This document shows, in pieces, positions 27,059 through 37,893 of a DNA stretch of 64,000 bases (position 1 is its first letter; every line of letters starts with the position of its first letter). Source of the DNA: Castellaniella defragrans (lineage in GTDB: Bacteria > Pseudomonadota > Gammaproteobacteria > Burkholderiales > Burkholderiaceae_B); assembly GCF_014203015.1 (NCBI RefSeq), contig NZ_JACHIB010000015.1, forward strand, positions 62,001 through 126,000. Direction: 5' to 3'. The translations under genes and the position numbers were made by a program. The notes under the pieces are model-generated. The model did not search any database and was not told the origin of the DNA. It saw only the letters and a list, made by a program, of their open reading frames with translations.

Positions 27059-27088
27059 CACGAGATAGCCCCTGCGGACTATCTCGTG
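27059..27088 (-). repeat. Hairpin element in the groEL 3' UTR, related to one after the BMP operon
   Basis: A perfect 10-bp inverted repeat, CACGAGATAG / CTATCTCGTG, with the loop TCCGCAGGGG (minus-strand sense). Just upstream in the transcript is CGGATTCGGCAGGC. The same order (CGGATTCGCCAGGC, then AGTCCGCAGGGACT, then a terminator) recurs at 48827-48901 downstream of the BMP gene. Confidence 0.6.
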
Positions 27089-27163
27089 CCTGCCGAATCC
27101 GGGCAGCGTGCAAGCTGCAAGGCGGGGCCGGCGCCGGAGCGCCGGCTGGAGACGGACGGGAGC

Positions 27164-28837
<1,674 letters not shown>

Positions 28838-29125
28838 TTACAGGATCACGGCGAGGACTTCTTCCTCGCGGATGACGAGCACTTCCTCGCCATCGACCTT
28901 GACGGACTGGCCGGCGTACTTGCCGAACAGGACCTTGTCGCCGACCTTCAGGTCGACCGGGATCACTTTGCCGTCGTCGGTCTTCTTGCCGGGACCGACG
29001 GCCAGGACTTCGCCCTGGTCGGGCTTTTCAGCCGCGCTGTCAGGGATGACGATACCCGAGGCGGTGGTGCGCTCGTTGTCCAGACGCTTGACGATCACGC
29101 GATCGTGCAAAGGACGCAGTGCCAT
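28838..29125 (-). CDS. groES: Co-chaperonin GroES
   Basis: A 95-residue GroEL cap protein. [17 protein letters not shown] begins the chain, the mobile loop with the [12 protein letters not shown] segment follows, and it ends with [14 protein letters not shown]. The start at 29125 has a GGAGG-type site a few bases upstream; the frame is open for 21 further codons but those lie in the leader containing CIRCE-proximal sequence. First gene of groESL. Confidence 0.98.
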   Translation of the reverse strand: MALRPLHDRVIVKRLDNERTTASGIVIPDSAAEKPDQGEVLAVGPGKKTDDGKVIPVDLKVGDKVLFGKYAGQSVKVDGEEVLVIREEEVLAVIL

Positions 29126-29177
29126 GGAGGAACTCCTGTACGTAGAAAGTGTGAATGGGTGCTGGGGCAGAGGATTG

Positions 29178-29204
29178 TTAGCACTCAACCCCGTCGAGTG
29201 CTAA
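29178..29204. promoter_or_regulatory. CIRCE operator (HrcA site) of groESL
   Basis: TTAGCACTC (29178-29186), a 9-bp spacer and GAGTGCTAA (29196-29204) form an exact match to the CIRCE consensus. It lies at the transcription start region, immediately downstream of the -10 box, where bound HrcA would block initiation until heat shock. Confidence 0.98.
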
Positions 29205-29231
29205 TTATAAGGACGATTCCCCGCGTTTCAA
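29204..29231 (-). promoter_or_regulatory. Sigma-70 type promoter of groESL
   Basis: On the minus strand TTGAAA (29226-29231) and TATAAT (29204-29209) are spaced by 16 bp. The -10 box abuts the CIRCE element. Confidence 0.85.
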
Positions 29232-29408
29232 GAGGGGAGCCGGGCTTGTTACAAGTAAGGGGGCGCCGATGAGACCTTCGAGGGGTCCGGCGGCCTGCCG
29301 GCCACGGGACTGAAGGCGCTGAGGCGTGGGCGAGGCCGATGCTGGACTGCAGGCGGGCGCCCGAGGCGGCCGCCCGGCGCCGGGGCCATGGATCGCGCGG
29401 GCGGCGCT

Positions 29409-30470
29409 TCAGGAGGGAAGGCTGCCCGCCCCCGATGGCGCCCACCGGCTGAAATTCGATCCCATCCGGATGAAATGCCGCTCGATGAAATGCCAGGAAA
29501 CATAGCCGAGCAATGCCGCAATCGCCACCGATGCGAGCTGGTTGAAGCTGATCCCCTGTTCGGGAAAATATTGCGCCATCACCTGCTGGACCGGCCAGCC
29601 CCATAAATACATCCCGTAAGAGATGTCGATGGCCGGCTTGAATTTCAGCAGGGCCTTCCGGCTGGAAAAAAACAGGATGGAGTAAAAAACGGCGAGATAG
29701 AAGAAATAAAAATTGTACGACGACTTCATGAACAAAAAGTACAGGGCCCATGCGCCAATGGTCCCCTGGAAATGCACCTGGATCCTGTCCTTGAACAGGG
29801 TGAAAAGCGACCCCGCGGCGAAACAGGGTGCGAGCATGGTGATCTCGGTGTTCTGCGGCAGCCAGGTGAAGAGCAGCGTGTTTCCGGTGGCCGAATCCAC
29901 CAGGATGACGAGAAACAGCCCGATCGACAGAGAGCGGGATCGGGTCGAGCCCAGCAGGAATGCCGCAAGCAGTGCGACATAGGCATAGATCTCGTACGGG
30001 ATCGACCACAATGATCCATTGACGGAGCTGAGCGCATTGTCCTGGAACACCCCCGGAAGATCATATTGCATGTCCATGATCAGTCCGTGCAGGAAGTATT
30101 CGTAGATGGCGGGATTTGAAAAATACTCGTGGGGTGGATGGGCCGAAAGGAGCGGCCCGAACACGAAAGCCATGGCTGCCAGCACGACCGCCAGCGCGGG
30201 CCAGATCCTGAAAAACCGCGACATCAGGAATTGGCAGGTGTCCTTTTTCTCGACCAGGCTGTTGGTCACGACCAGGCCGCTCAGAAAGAAGAATGTCTTG
30301 ATCGCAAGCGAGCCCGAGTAATCGAAAACCAGCAGCCTTTTCAAGAAATCCAGCTTCCCTTCGGTGGGAAGCACGGCGTAGGCGTGGCCATATATCACCA
30401 TGGCCGCTGCAATCAGCCGGAAGATATCCAGATTGTTGTTTTCTTTGCGGAGAACGTTGGACAGGAGCAT
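29409..30470 (-). CDS. Acyltransferase 3 (OafA/YrhL-type) membrane protein
   Basis: A 353-residue integral membrane O-acyltransferase with about ten hydrophobic helices. The N-terminal NNLDIFRLIAAAMVIYGHAYA carries the family signature (RxxAAxxVxxxH), and YGMYLWGWPVQQV and HFIERHFIR are near the C-terminus. Relatives acetylate O-antigen, peptidoglycan or other extracytoplasmic sugars. It stands alone, with no polysaccharide cluster around it. Its composition is more AT-rich than the flanking groESL and amidase genes, including runs such as SSYNFYFFYLAVFYSILFF split over two helices, and it is followed upstream by a 555-bp gene-free gap. This suggests horizontal acquisition. Confidence 0.88.
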   Translation of the reverse strand: MLLSNVLRKENNNLDIFRLIAAAMVIYGHAYAVLPTEGKLDFLKRLLVFDYSGSLAIKTFFFLSGLVVTNSLVEKKDTCQFLMSRFFRIWPALAVVLAAMAFVFGPLLSAHPPHEYFSNPAIYEYFLHGLIMDMQYDLPGVFQDNALSSVNGSLWSIPYEIYAYVALLAAFLLGSTRSRSLSIGLFLVILVDSATGNTLLFTWLPQNTEITMLAPCFAAGSLFTLFKDRIQVHFQGTIGAWALYFLFMKSSYNFYFFYLAVFYSILFFSSRKALLKFKPAIDISYGMYLWGWPVQQVMAQYFPEQGISFNQLASVAIAALLGYVSWHFIERHFIRMGSNFSRWAPSGAGSLPS

Positions 30471-31025
30471 GGATCGAAAATCCGAGGTTCCGGTTGCGCC
30501 AAAAAATCAAGACAGATCTTCGACGGTGGTTTCGAGCGGGAAATTGAAGGGGCGATGCGGGGATCGAAGCGCGCGGCGGAGGGCGTGGACGGAAAGCCGT
30601 GCGCTGGTGCAGCACGCTCCCGGGCATTGGCACAGGTATCGCCGGGCCTGCAGGGAACACTGAGGCTCATCGACTTCAATCCTGTACATGCTCCATGGTG
30701 GACCCCGCCTTGCATGTTCAGTATGTATGGAACTGCACCAAGCGTTTTCTCGGAGGCGGACAGGAAAGATCCGGATCCACGGACATTGGCGCATCACTGG
30801 TGTTCAAGGCCGGCCCAATCGGCTGCTTCGCCATCCTTCCGCCGGCCCATTCGAGGGCAGGGTACGATGGTGTGCATGCATTGCTTGGGTTACAAATGGT
30901 GGCATATATTGCCTCTTGTACGTGTCAGCAAGCCACTGCATGCATTTTCTTGAAATCGCCGCACCGGGCGATCCTGAACTCCCGCGCCCGCCCGGGCGAT
31001 CCAGGTCCGGCCTGATGCCGCCGCC
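30471..31025. other. 555-bp gene-free region upstream of the acyltransferase
   Basis: No convincing protein or RNA gene lies here. The region is lower in GC than its surroundings, with a palindromic GCATGCAT occurring twice (30874-30882 and 30938-30946) and a TATATT at about 30904-30909. It should contain the acyltransferase promoter near its left end and perhaps decayed sequence from an insertion. Short frames in all phases look non-coding. Confidence 0.4.
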
Positions 31026-31808
31026 TCACCGCTCCGCCAGGCAGGCGTGCACTCCCCGTGCGATGGCGCGGGCCAGGCGCGCGACCGTCTCCGGCTCGCC
31101 GAGGCGGGCTTCTTCCGCCGGATTGACGATCACCCCCGCCTCGACCAGAACGGCGGGCATGGGCGCGGTGCGCAGCACCGCCAGGCCGTCGTAGCGGTGG
31201 ATGCCCAGGCGGCGGTCGACGAACGGATGGTTTTCGCCTTCGACCGGCTCGGCGTGATAGTTCGAGGGCCGTTCGCCCGCCGCCCGCAGCCGCTCGCCGA
31301 TGCGCCGGGCGCAGCGCAGGCTGTGCGCGGGATGGGGGTTGCGCCGCGACACGAAAATCGAATAGCCCGCGAACTCGCCCTGGCGGCCGGCCTGGAGATA
31401 CCGCGCCAGGATCGAGTCGTGGTGGATCGAGACGAGGACGTCGGCATCCGGCGCACCCGCCGCGCGCTGGTCCGGGGGGATGTCCGCGCCGATGCCTTCG
31501 ACCCGCGTCGTCCGCTCGCCCAGCGCCGCCAGCGCGCGGGCGAGGGCGGCGGCCAGATCCCGGTTGTACAGGTACTCGGGGCGGCCGCTGGCGCCCGCCG
31601 CGCCCGGATGTTCCGGCCCGTGGCCCGCGTCCACCAGGACGTGCGCGGCGCGCGCGGGGGCGGCGCCGCCCGGGGCCAGCAGGCCGAGGGTCAGCAAAAC
31701 GGAAGCCAGCAGGACCGGAGCCGGCAAAACGCGGGCCGGCAGACCGGGGGCCCGGAAGGGAAGCAGGGCGCGCGCCAGGCGCCTGCGGGCAGAGCATGTC
31801 GGTGACAC
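31026..31808 (-). CDS. N-acetylmuramoyl-L-alanine amidase (Amidase_3)
   Basis: A 260-residue secreted zinc amidase of the AmiA/B/C type, cutting the stem peptide from N-acetylmuramic acid. Zinc and catalytic residues are in VLVDAGHG (His63), HHDSI and the late EAGVIVNPAEE. A basic, hydrophobic N-terminus (RRRLARALL, then VLLASVLLTLGLL and a PARAA cleavage-like site) serves as signal. The GTG at 31808 is preferred because GGAGG precedes it by 9 nt; the frame is open to 32066, but that would overlap the divergent SRPBCC gene and put 86 non-homologous residues before the signal sequence. It has no AMIN or LysM domain. Confidence 0.85.
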   Translation of the reverse strand: MSPTCSARRRLARALLPFRAPGLPARVLPAPVLLASVLLTLGLLAPGGAAPARAAHVLVDAGHGPEHPGAAGASGRPEYLYNRDLAAALARALAALGERTTRVEGIGADIPPDQRAAGAPDADVLVSIHHDSILARYLQAGRQGEFAGYSIFVSRRNPHPAHSLRCARRIGERLRAAGERPSNYHAEPVEGENHPFVDRRLGIHRYDGLAVLRTAPMPAVLVEAGVIVNPAEEARLGEPETVARLARAIARGVHACLAER

Positions 31809-32037
31809 GGCAACGGTCCTCCGGGAAACGGGGCGCGGCGCGGCCGCCGCGCTGGGGTCCGGCGCGGCCGCCTCCGCGGCCCGGCGCGCCGTCCGCCCCC
31901 AGCATACGACCCCGCAGCGGACAGGGCTATGGGGAAATCCGGCCCCCTTCTGGGCGATGATGCGGGTTTCGGCCGCGGGCCGGTGTCCCGGTGGGGGCGC
32001 CGCGCTCCCGGCCCGTGCAATCCAGAGAGGTTTCGAG

Positions 32038-32538
32038 ATGAGCGATGACGATTTCCAGCCCGGCACGATCCAGCGGCTGGAGCAGGGGTTCGAGGGGCGG
32101 CTGGAGCGGTTCTATGGCCACGATCCGGCGGCCGTCTGGGCCATGCTGACGCAGCCCGCGCGCCTGGCCCAGTGGCTGGCGCCCGGCACCATCGAGTTGC
32201 GGCAGGGCGGGGCCGTGCGCATCGATTTCGCCGACAGCGGCATCGTGATCGACAGCGCCGTCACGGCGCTGGAGCCGCAGCGCGTGCTGGAATATTCCTG
32301 GAGCAGCGGTTCGCAGCCCGAACGGCCCATCCGCTGGGAACTGGCCGAGGAGGCGGACGGCACGCGGCTGACGCTGACCGTGCGCCTGCCCGGCGACGAG
32401 GACGCCGCCAAGGCCTGCGCGGGATTCGACGGCCACCTGGACATGCTGGCCGCGGCCCTGGAGAACGTGCCGGTGCGCTTTCCCCTGGACCTGTACCTGC
32501 GGGCGCGCAAGCATTACCAGACGCTGCTGGATGCCTGA
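32038..32538 (+). CDS. SRPBCC-family (AHSA1-like) protein
   Basis: A 166-residue protein with an AHSA1/START-like fold. It has an RFYGHDPAAVWAMLTQPARLAQWLAPG segment (in two parts), a core RVLEYSWSSGSQPERPIRWEL and a final helix GFDGHLDMLAAALENVP. Many such proteins are small-ligand binders or co-chaperone-like factors; a particular ligand cannot be given. The start at 32038 has an AGAGAGG site. Convergent with the aerotaxis receptor and divergent from the amidase. Confidence 0.85.
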   Translation: MSDDDFQPGTIQRLEQGFEGRLERFYGHDPAAVWAMLTQPARLAQWLAPGTIELRQGGAVRIDFADSGIVIDSAVTALEPQRVLEYSWSSGSQPERPIRWELAEEADGTRLTLTVRLPGDEDAAKACAGFDGHLDMLAAALENVPVRFPLDLYLRARKHYQTLLDA

Positions 32539-32578
32539 GCGCGCGAACCGCACCGCATGAGTCGCGTCGTGCCTCCTC

Positions 32579-34189
32579 CTACGAGGCGATCGCCAGCCGC
32601 CGCCGCGGCGCGGGCCGGGCCGGCGCCGGCGCGCCATCTTCCGTGTCCCGCCGGAACACCCCGGCCGCGCTGGCCAGGTTCAGGGTCTGGCCGTCCAGGG
32701 TCTGCACGGCCGTGAACGACTCCTCGGCCATGGCGGCGTTGCCCCGGGTCAGGTCGCCGAGCTGGACGAAGGTTTCGCGGATGCGCGCCAGGCCGTCGGC
32801 CTGCTCCCGCCCCGCCTGATGGATGTGGTCGATCAGCGCGCCCACCTGGCGGTTCTGCTCCAGGATGTGGCCCATCGCTTCGGTGGCCTCGCGCGTGCGG
32901 GCCACGCCGCCCTGGGCGATCTGCACGGTTTCGTGGATCAGGCCGCCGATTTCCTTGGCGGCGCTGGCCGAGCGCTGGGCCAGCGCGCGCACTTCGCCGG
33001 CCACCACGGCAAAGCCGCGTCCCTGTTCGCCGGCGCGCGCGGCCTCGACCGCGGCATTGAGCGCCAGGATGTTGGTCTGGAAGGCGATGCTGTCGATCAC
33101 CCCCACGATCTCGCCGATCTTCTGGCTGGCCGCGTCCATGTGTTCGATCTGGTGCGCGGCCTGTTCCACGGTGCTGGCCGCGTGGACGGCCGAATTGCCC
33201 GAATCCTTGGCCAGGGCGACGGCCTGCCGGGCGCGGTCGGCGTTGCTTTCGATCAGGTCGGCGAGCTGCTCCATGGCGTTGGCCGTCTCGGCCAGCCGGT
33301 TGGCCGCCTGTTCGGTTTCGGTGCTGAGGTGCTGGCTGCCCTGGGCGATCTCGCCGGAGGCGTGGCGCAGGCCGCCGAGCTGGGCGTGCACGTCGTCGAT
33401 GAAGGAGCGCAGGTTCAGGCTGGATTGCGTGATGGCTTTCTGGATCGAGGCGATCTCGTCCAGGCGGGGCAGGCGCCAGTCGTCCACGGGCTGGCCCGTG
33501 GCGGCCTGCACGGCCTGGCGCTGGATGGCGCGCAGCGGCCGCACCAGCCAGTGGTCCAGGAGCAGGCCGGCCAGCAGCACCAGCGCGGCGCCGCCGCCCG
33601 CGGCGCCCAGCCACGCCGTGCCGCGCAGTCCGGCCAGCCAGGCGAGGCCGGCCCAGAGCGGAATCAGGCTGCCCAGGATCAGCACCAGCCGCTGGCGCAG
33701 CGACAGCGTGCGCAGCCCGTTGCGCCAGCGCCGCCAGCCCGTGTCCAGCAGCAGGCCGCGATGGAAGCGCGCGACGGGCCGGCCGGCCTGGAAGGAGGCG
33801 TAGACGTGCTCGGCCGCGGCGATTTCCGCGCGGCTGGGCTTGGTGCGCACCGACAGGTAGCCGCTGAGCGCGCCCTGGTGGTAGACGGGCGCGACGTTGG
33901 CGCGCACCCAGTAGTGGTCGCCGTTCTTGCGCCGGTTTTTCACCAGGGCCGTCCACGAGCGGCCCTCTTTCAGGGTATCCCACAAATCCTGGTAGGCCTC
34001 GGGGGGGACGTCGGGATGGCGCACGATGTTGTGGGCCTTGCCCAGCAGCTCGTTGTAGTCGAAGCCGCTCACACGCACGAATGCCGCGTTGGCATACGTG
34101 ATGCGGCCCTTGAGGTCGGTGGCGGACAGCAGCGTCTCATCTTCTGGAAAATCGTATTCCTGTTGCGTGACGGGCAGGTTCTTGCGCAT
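32579..34189 (-). CDS. Aer-type methyl-accepting chemotaxis protein with PAS domain
   Basis: A 536-residue receptor. An N-terminal PAS domain (about residues 15-125; NIVRHPDVPPEAYQDLW is the Aer-like FAD-pocket region) is followed by two hydrophobic segments (about 165-215), a HAMP-like linker and an MCP signalling domain with the hairpin tip GVIDSIAFQTNILALNAAVE. It should sense redox state or oxygen through bound FAD and signal through CheA/CheW. The C-terminus (RRRLAIAS) lacks a CheR-binding pentapeptide. The start at 34189 (MRKNLPVTQQEYDFP) matches Aer proteins. Confidence 0.92.
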   Translation of the reverse strand: MRKNLPVTQQEYDFPEDETLLSATDLKGRITYANAAFVRVSGFDYNELLGKAHNIVRHPDVPPEAYQDLWDTLKEGRSWTALVKNRRKNGDHYWVRANVAPVYHQGALSGYLSVRTKPSRAEIAAAEHVYASFQAGRPVARFHRGLLLDTGWRRWRNGLRTLSLRQRLVLILGSLIPLWAGLAWLAGLRGTAWLGAAGGGAALVLLAGLLLDHWLVRPLRAIQRQAVQAATGQPVDDWRLPRLDEIASIQKAITQSSLNLRSFIDDVHAQLGGLRHASGEIAQGSQHLSTETEQAANRLAETANAMEQLADLIESNADRARQAVALAKDSGNSAVHAASTVEQAAHQIEHMDAASQKIGEIVGVIDSIAFQTNILALNAAVEAARAGEQGRGFAVVAGEVRALAQRSASAAKEIGGLIHETVQIAQGGVARTREATEAMGHILEQNRQVGALIDHIHQAGREQADGLARIRETFVQLGDLTRGNAAMAEESFTAVQTLDGQTLNLASAAGVFRRDTEDGAPAPARPAPRRRLAIAS

Positions 34190-34485
34190 GGTGATCCCCA
34201 GGATCGTTAAGGTATAAAATATCTTTCGTATCAATGACTTACGACAAATATTCCAACGAACGAGCATCATACCCGGGGTACATATTTTTTTCGCATGTTT
34301 CATGATGCGAAATCGGCATAAAACAACACGCCTCCATTACGTTTCAGCACGCAGAACCCTTGATTGATAGTCATCGACAATCGGCTCTATTTAAACAATC
34401 AATTTTACTTATCATAAGGGCTCGCCTACACCGGTTTCCGTCGCCCTCGTGGCCCTTTCACTGAACCTCTGAACAAGGAGTTTCC
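34190..34485. promoter_or_regulatory. AT-rich divergent promoter region aer-like / ahpC
   Basis: A 296-bp region, strikingly AT-rich for this genome, holding promoters for the receptor (leftwards) and ahpC (rightwards). It includes the candidate OxyR site at 34367-34403. A GGAG ribosome site precedes ahpC. Confidence 0.6.
34367..34403. promoter_or_regulatory. Candidate OxyR binding site upstream of ahpC
   Basis: Four tetranucleotides spaced by 7 bp (ATAG, CAAT, ATTT, CAAT) match 12 of 16 positions of the OxyR pattern ATAG-N7-CTAT-N7-ATAG-N7-CTAT. It lies 83-119 bp before the ahpC start. The match is by eye. Confidence 0.45.
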
Positions 34486-35049
34486 ATGTCCCTGATCAAC
34501 ACCACCATCAAGCCCTTCAAAGCCACCGCCTACCACAATGGCAAGTTCGTCGAAGTCAGCGACCAGACCGTCGCCGGCAAGTGGTCCGTGTTCGTGTTCT
34601 ACCCGGCCGACTTCACCTTCGTGTGCCCGACCGAACTGGAAGACCTGGCCGACCACTACGCCGAATTCCAGAAGCTGGGCGTGGAAGTCTATTCCGTGTC
34701 CACCGACACCCATTTCGCCCACAAGGCCTGGCACGACACGTCCGACGCCATCAAGAAGGTCAACTACCCGATGATCGGCGACCCCACCCACCTGCTGGCG
34801 CGCAACTTCGACGTGCTGATCGAAGAAGAAGGCGTGGCCCTGCGCGGCACCTTCGTGGTGAACCCGGCCGGCGAAATCAAGGTCCTGGAAATCCATGACA
34901 ACGGCATCGGCCGCGACGCGTCCGAACTGCTGCGCAAGGTCAAGGCCGCCCAGTACGTCGCCAGCCACCCGGGCGAAGTCTGCCCGGCCAAGTGGGAAGA
35001 AGGCGCCAAGACGCCGACCCCCTCGCTGGACCTGGTCGGCAAGATCTGA
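34486..35049 (+). CDS. ahpC: Alkyl hydroperoxide reductase subunit C (peroxiredoxin)
   Basis: A 187-residue typical 2-Cys peroxiredoxin reducing hydrogen peroxide, organic peroxides and peroxynitrite. The peroxidatic Cys47 is in FTFVCPTE and the resolving Cys166 in GEVCPAKW. Length and sequence match the E. coli-type AhpC (Prx1 class). AhpF, its dedicated reductase, is encoded 162 bp downstream beyond a terminator. Probably induced by OxyR. Confidence 0.98.
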   Translation: MSLINTTIKPFKATAYHNGKFVEVSDQTVAGKWSVFVFYPADFTFVCPTELEDLADHYAEFQKLGVEVYSVSTDTHFAHKAWHDTSDAIKKVNYPMIGDPTHLLARNFDVLIEEEGVALRGTFVVNPAGEIKVLEIHDNGIGRDASELLRKVKAAQYVASHPGEVCPAKWEEGAKTPTPSLDLVGKI

Positions 35050-35104
35050 TCCTTTCCCTCACCGGACCGGCGCGCGCCTTCGGGATGCGCGCCGCGTGAT
35101 GTCT

Positions 35105-35134
35105 CGGCGGCCTGCCCGCGGGCCGCCGATTTTT
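35105..35134 (+). terminator. Terminator between ahpC and ahpF
   Basis: CGGCGGCC and GGCCGCCG arms with an 8-nt loop are followed by ATTTTTCT. ahpC is thus likely produced in excess of ahpF, with partial read-through or a separate ahpF promoter. Confidence 0.85.
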
Positions 35135-35211
35135 CTCCCCCGCGCTTTCTGAGCGGGCGATACCATGTGGGTGTCGTCGGGGGGGACGCTTTTTTCCAAA
35201 AAGGTACGAAT

Positions 35212-36783
35212 ATGCTGGATGCAAACCTCAAAGGGCAATTGGGAACCTACCTCGAGCGGGTGACGCTGCCCGTCGAATTGCGCGCGTCGCTGGACGATGG
35301 CGCCCAGTCGCAGGAACTGCGGGCCTTTCTGGAAGACATCGCCAGCCTGTCCGACAAGATCACCGTGACGGACGACGCCCCCGGGGCGCGCGTGCCGTCG
35401 TTCGCAATCGCCCGCGCCGGCACCGACGTGGCCGTGCGCTTCGCCGGCATCCCGCTGGGCCATGAATTCACCTCGCTGGTGCTGGCCCTGCTGCAGGTCG
35501 GCGGCCATCCGCCCAAGCTGGACGAGGCCGTGGCCGAGCAGGTCCGCAAGCTGCCGGGCGACTATACGTTTGAAACCTATTTCTCGCTGTCGTGCCAGAA
35601 CTGCCCGGACGTGGTGCAGGCGCTGAACGCGATGTCGGTCCTCAACCCGCGCATCCGCCACGTGGCGATCGACGGCGCCCTGTTCCAGGACGAAGTCCAG
35701 CAGCGCGAGATCCTGTCCGTGCCCGCGGTGTTCCTGAACGGCGAGCTGTTCCACCAGGGCCGCGCCGGCGTCGAGGAACTGCTGGCCAAGCTGGACGCCG
35801 GCGACACGAGCGCCAAGGTCGATGCCCTGAACGCCCGCGAGGAGTTCGACGTGCTGGTGGTCGGCGGCGGCCCCGCGGGCGCCGCGGCGGCCGTGTACGC
35901 GGCGCGCAAGGGCATCCGCACCGGCGTGGTGGCCGAACGCTTCGGCGGCCAGGTGCTCGACACCATGGCGATCGAGAACTACATCTCCGTGCTCGAGACC
36001 GAAGGGCCCAAGTTCGGCGTCGCGCTGGAGCAGCACGTCAAGGCCTACGAAGTGGACATCATGAACCTGCAGCGGGCCAGCCGCCTGGTGCCGGGCAAGT
36101 CGATCCAGGTCGAACTGGCCAGCGGCGCCGTCCTGAAGGCCAAGACCGTCATCCTGTCCACCGGCGCGCGCTGGCGCCAGATCAATGTGCCCGGGGAAAA
36201 CGAATACCGCAATCGCGGCGTGGCCTACTGCCCGCACTGCGACGGTCCGCTGTTCAAGGGCAAGCGCGTGGCGGTGATCGGCGGCGGCAACTCCGGCGTC
36301 GAGGCAGCGATCGATCTGGCCGGCATCGTGGGCCACGTCACGCTGATCGAGTTCGGCGACGCCCTGCGGGCCGACGACGTGCTGCAGCGCAAACTGCGCA
36401 GCCTGTCCAACGTGACCGTCATCACCTCGGCCCAGACCACCGAGATCCACGGCGACGGCAAGCGCGTGACCGGGCTGAGCTACACCGACCGCGCCAGCGG
36501 CGCCGCGCATCGCGTCGAGCTGGAAGGCGTGTTCATCCAGATCGGCCTGGTGCCCAACACCGAATGGCTCAAGGGCACGGTCGAGCTCAGCAAGCACGGC
36601 GAGATCGTGGTCGATGCCCGCGGCCAGACCTCGGTGCCCGGCGTGTTCGCCGCGGGCGACGCGACGACGGTGCCGTACAAGCAGATCATCATCGCCGCCG
36701 GCGAAGGCGCCAAGGCCGCCCTGGCCGCCTTCGACCACCTGATCCGCAGCTCGGTCGCGGCCGAGGAAAAGGCCGTCGCCTGA
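35212..36783 (+). CDS. ahpF: Alkyl hydroperoxide reductase subunit F
   Basis: A 523-residue NADH-dependent flavoprotein. It has an N-terminal tandem thioredoxin-fold domain with SCQNC (Cys128/Cys131), an FAD motif [19 protein letters not shown] and a redox-active YCPHC (Cys340/Cys343). A second Rossmann motif [19 protein letters not shown] binds NADH. It regenerates AhpC. The start at 35212 ([11 protein letters not shown]) is the conserved N-terminus. Confidence 0.98.
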   Translation: MLDANLKGQLGTYLERVTLPVELRASLDDGAQSQELRAFLEDIASLSDKITVTDDAPGARVPSFAIARAGTDVAVRFAGIPLGHEFTSLVLALLQVGGHPPKLDEAVAEQVRKLPGDYTFETYFSLSCQNCPDVVQALNAMSVLNPRIRHVAIDGALFQDEVQQREILSVPAVFLNGELFHQGRAGVEELLAKLDAGDTSAKVDALNAREEFDVLVVGGGPAGAAAAVYAARKGIRTGVVAERFGGQVLDTMAIENYISVLETEGPKFGVALEQHVKAYEVDIMNLQRASRLVPGKSIQVELASGAVLKAKTVILSTGARWRQINVPGENEYRNRGVAYCPHCDGPLFKGKRVAVIGGGNSGVEAAIDLAGIVGHVTLIEFGDALRADDVLQRKLRSLSNVTVITSAQTTEIHGDGKRVTGLSYTDRASGAAHRVELEGVFIQIGLVPNTEWLKGTVELSKHGEIVVDARGQTSVPGVFAAGDATTVPYKQIIIAAGEGAKAALAAFDHLIRSSVAAEEKAVA

Positions 36784-36804
36784 TCCCCGGGGCGCGCCTC
36801 CCGC

Positions 36805-36837
36805 ACGGCGGGCCGGAGCGATCCGGCCCGCCGTTTT
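36805..36837 (+). terminator. Terminator after ahpF
   Basis: A perfect 12-bp GC-rich stem (CGGCGGGCCGGA / TCCGGCCCGCCG) with a GCGA loop is followed by TTTT, 22 bp after the ahpF stop. Confidence 0.88.
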
Positions 36838-36868
36838 CCCGGGTGCGCGGCCCCGTCCGCGACGCGCT

Positions 36869-37786
36869 TCAGTCCGGCACGCCGTCCTCCATCCGCGGCC
36901 AGGGGCCGTCGATGTGCTTGCTGCACAGGTCCACCCAGGCCTGGGCGGCGTGGCCGAGCATCGGCCAGGCCGCCGCCAGCAGGGCGATGTCCCAGCTCAG
37001 CGTGTCGGGCCCCAGGGGGCGGGCATCGAGTCCCAGATCCTCCGGGGTGCGGATGAAGGGCTCGGGCAGCAGCGCGATGCCCATCCCCGCCTGCGCCATG
37101 GACAGGGTCCAGTCCCACTGGCCGCTGCGGGCGGCGATCAGCGGCTCGAAGCCGGCGGCCTGGAATTGCCGGTCCAGCAGGCGGGCCAGCGCGAAGTCGT
37201 CGTCCAGCAGGACCAGGGGCTGGCCGCGCAGGTCACGGACCTGGGGCGCGGGCGGCAGCGGCCGCATCAGGCCGGGCTGGCCGACGGCCAGGATCCGGTG
37301 CCGGGCGACGACCCGCGGGCGCAGGCCCAGCTCCGGCGCCACCGGCATCAGGCTGAAGCCCAGGTCCAGCCGGCCTTCGGCCACCTGGCGCTCGATGGCG
37401 CGCCCCGTGTCCTCGTGCAGCGCGACCTCGATCTTCGGATAGCGCTGGCGGTATTCCTTCAGGGGCGCGGTGAACAGGCGGTTGATCATCGGCGGCAGGC
37501 CGAGGTCCAGCCGGCCCAGTTCCAGGGCCTGGGTGCGGGCGATGTCGCGCAGCAGGGCCCGGTGTGCCGCGAGCACGTCCTGGCCGCGCGCCAGGACCAC
37601 GCGGCCCATGTCGGTGAGCCGCGCCGGGCGCCGCTCCCGGTCCAGCAGCGGGGCGCCGATCTCGTCCTCGAGCTGGCGGATCATCTTGCTGATCGTCGAT
37701 TGCGTGACGCCCAGGGCCGTGGCGGCGTGGGTGAAGTTCTGCCGCCGGGCGGTCTCGATGAAGTAGCTGAGCGCGCGCAGGTCCAT
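36869..37786 (-). CDS. LysR-family regulator divergent from the CoA-transferase
   Basis: A 305-residue LysR protein with helix-turn-helix in residues 1-60 (FIETARRQNFTHAATALGVT then QSTISKMIRQLEDEIG) and an effector domain (LDLGFSLMPVAPEL, SMAQAGMGIALLPEPF). It is divergently transcribed from the acetyl-CoA hydrolase/transferase gene across 107 bp, the usual LysR target layout. The ligand is unknown. Confidence 0.93.
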   Translation of the reverse strand: MDLRALSYFIETARRQNFTHAATALGVTQSTISKMIRQLEDEIGAPLLDRERRPARLTDMGRVVLARGQDVLAAHRALLRDIARTQALELGRLDLGLPPMINRLFTAPLKEYRQRYPKIEVALHEDTGRAIERQVAEGRLDLGFSLMPVAPELGLRPRVVARHRILAVGQPGLMRPLPPAPQVRDLRGQPLVLLDDDFALARLLDRQFQAAGFEPLIAARSGQWDWTLSMAQAGMGIALLPEPFIRTPEDLGLDARPLGPDTLSWDIALLAAAWPMLGHAAQAWVDLCSKHIDGPWPRMEDGVPD

Positions 37787-37839
37787 CGTGGCTGGCTCCC
37801 CTGATCATGAATAAATAGAATTGTACCTATGGTTTCAAT

Positions 37840-37859
37840 GAATATTGGCGATGATATTC
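37840..37859. promoter_or_regulatory. Inverted repeat between lysR and the CoA-transferase gene
   Basis: GAATAT (37840-37845) and ATATTC (37854-37859) with an 8-bp spacer form a symmetric site of LysR-box size in the divergent promoter. It lies 35-54 bp upstream of the CoA-transferase start. Confidence 0.45.
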
Positions 37860-37893
37860 TCGGCTCATCATCGCACCAATAGACGAGGAGACC

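Noticed and set aside
31809..32066. Amidase start at 32066 with an 86-residue extension
   Set aside because: The extension overlaps the divergent SRPBCC gene and its promoter, and would bury the signal sequence. The GTG at 31808 has a proper ribosome site.
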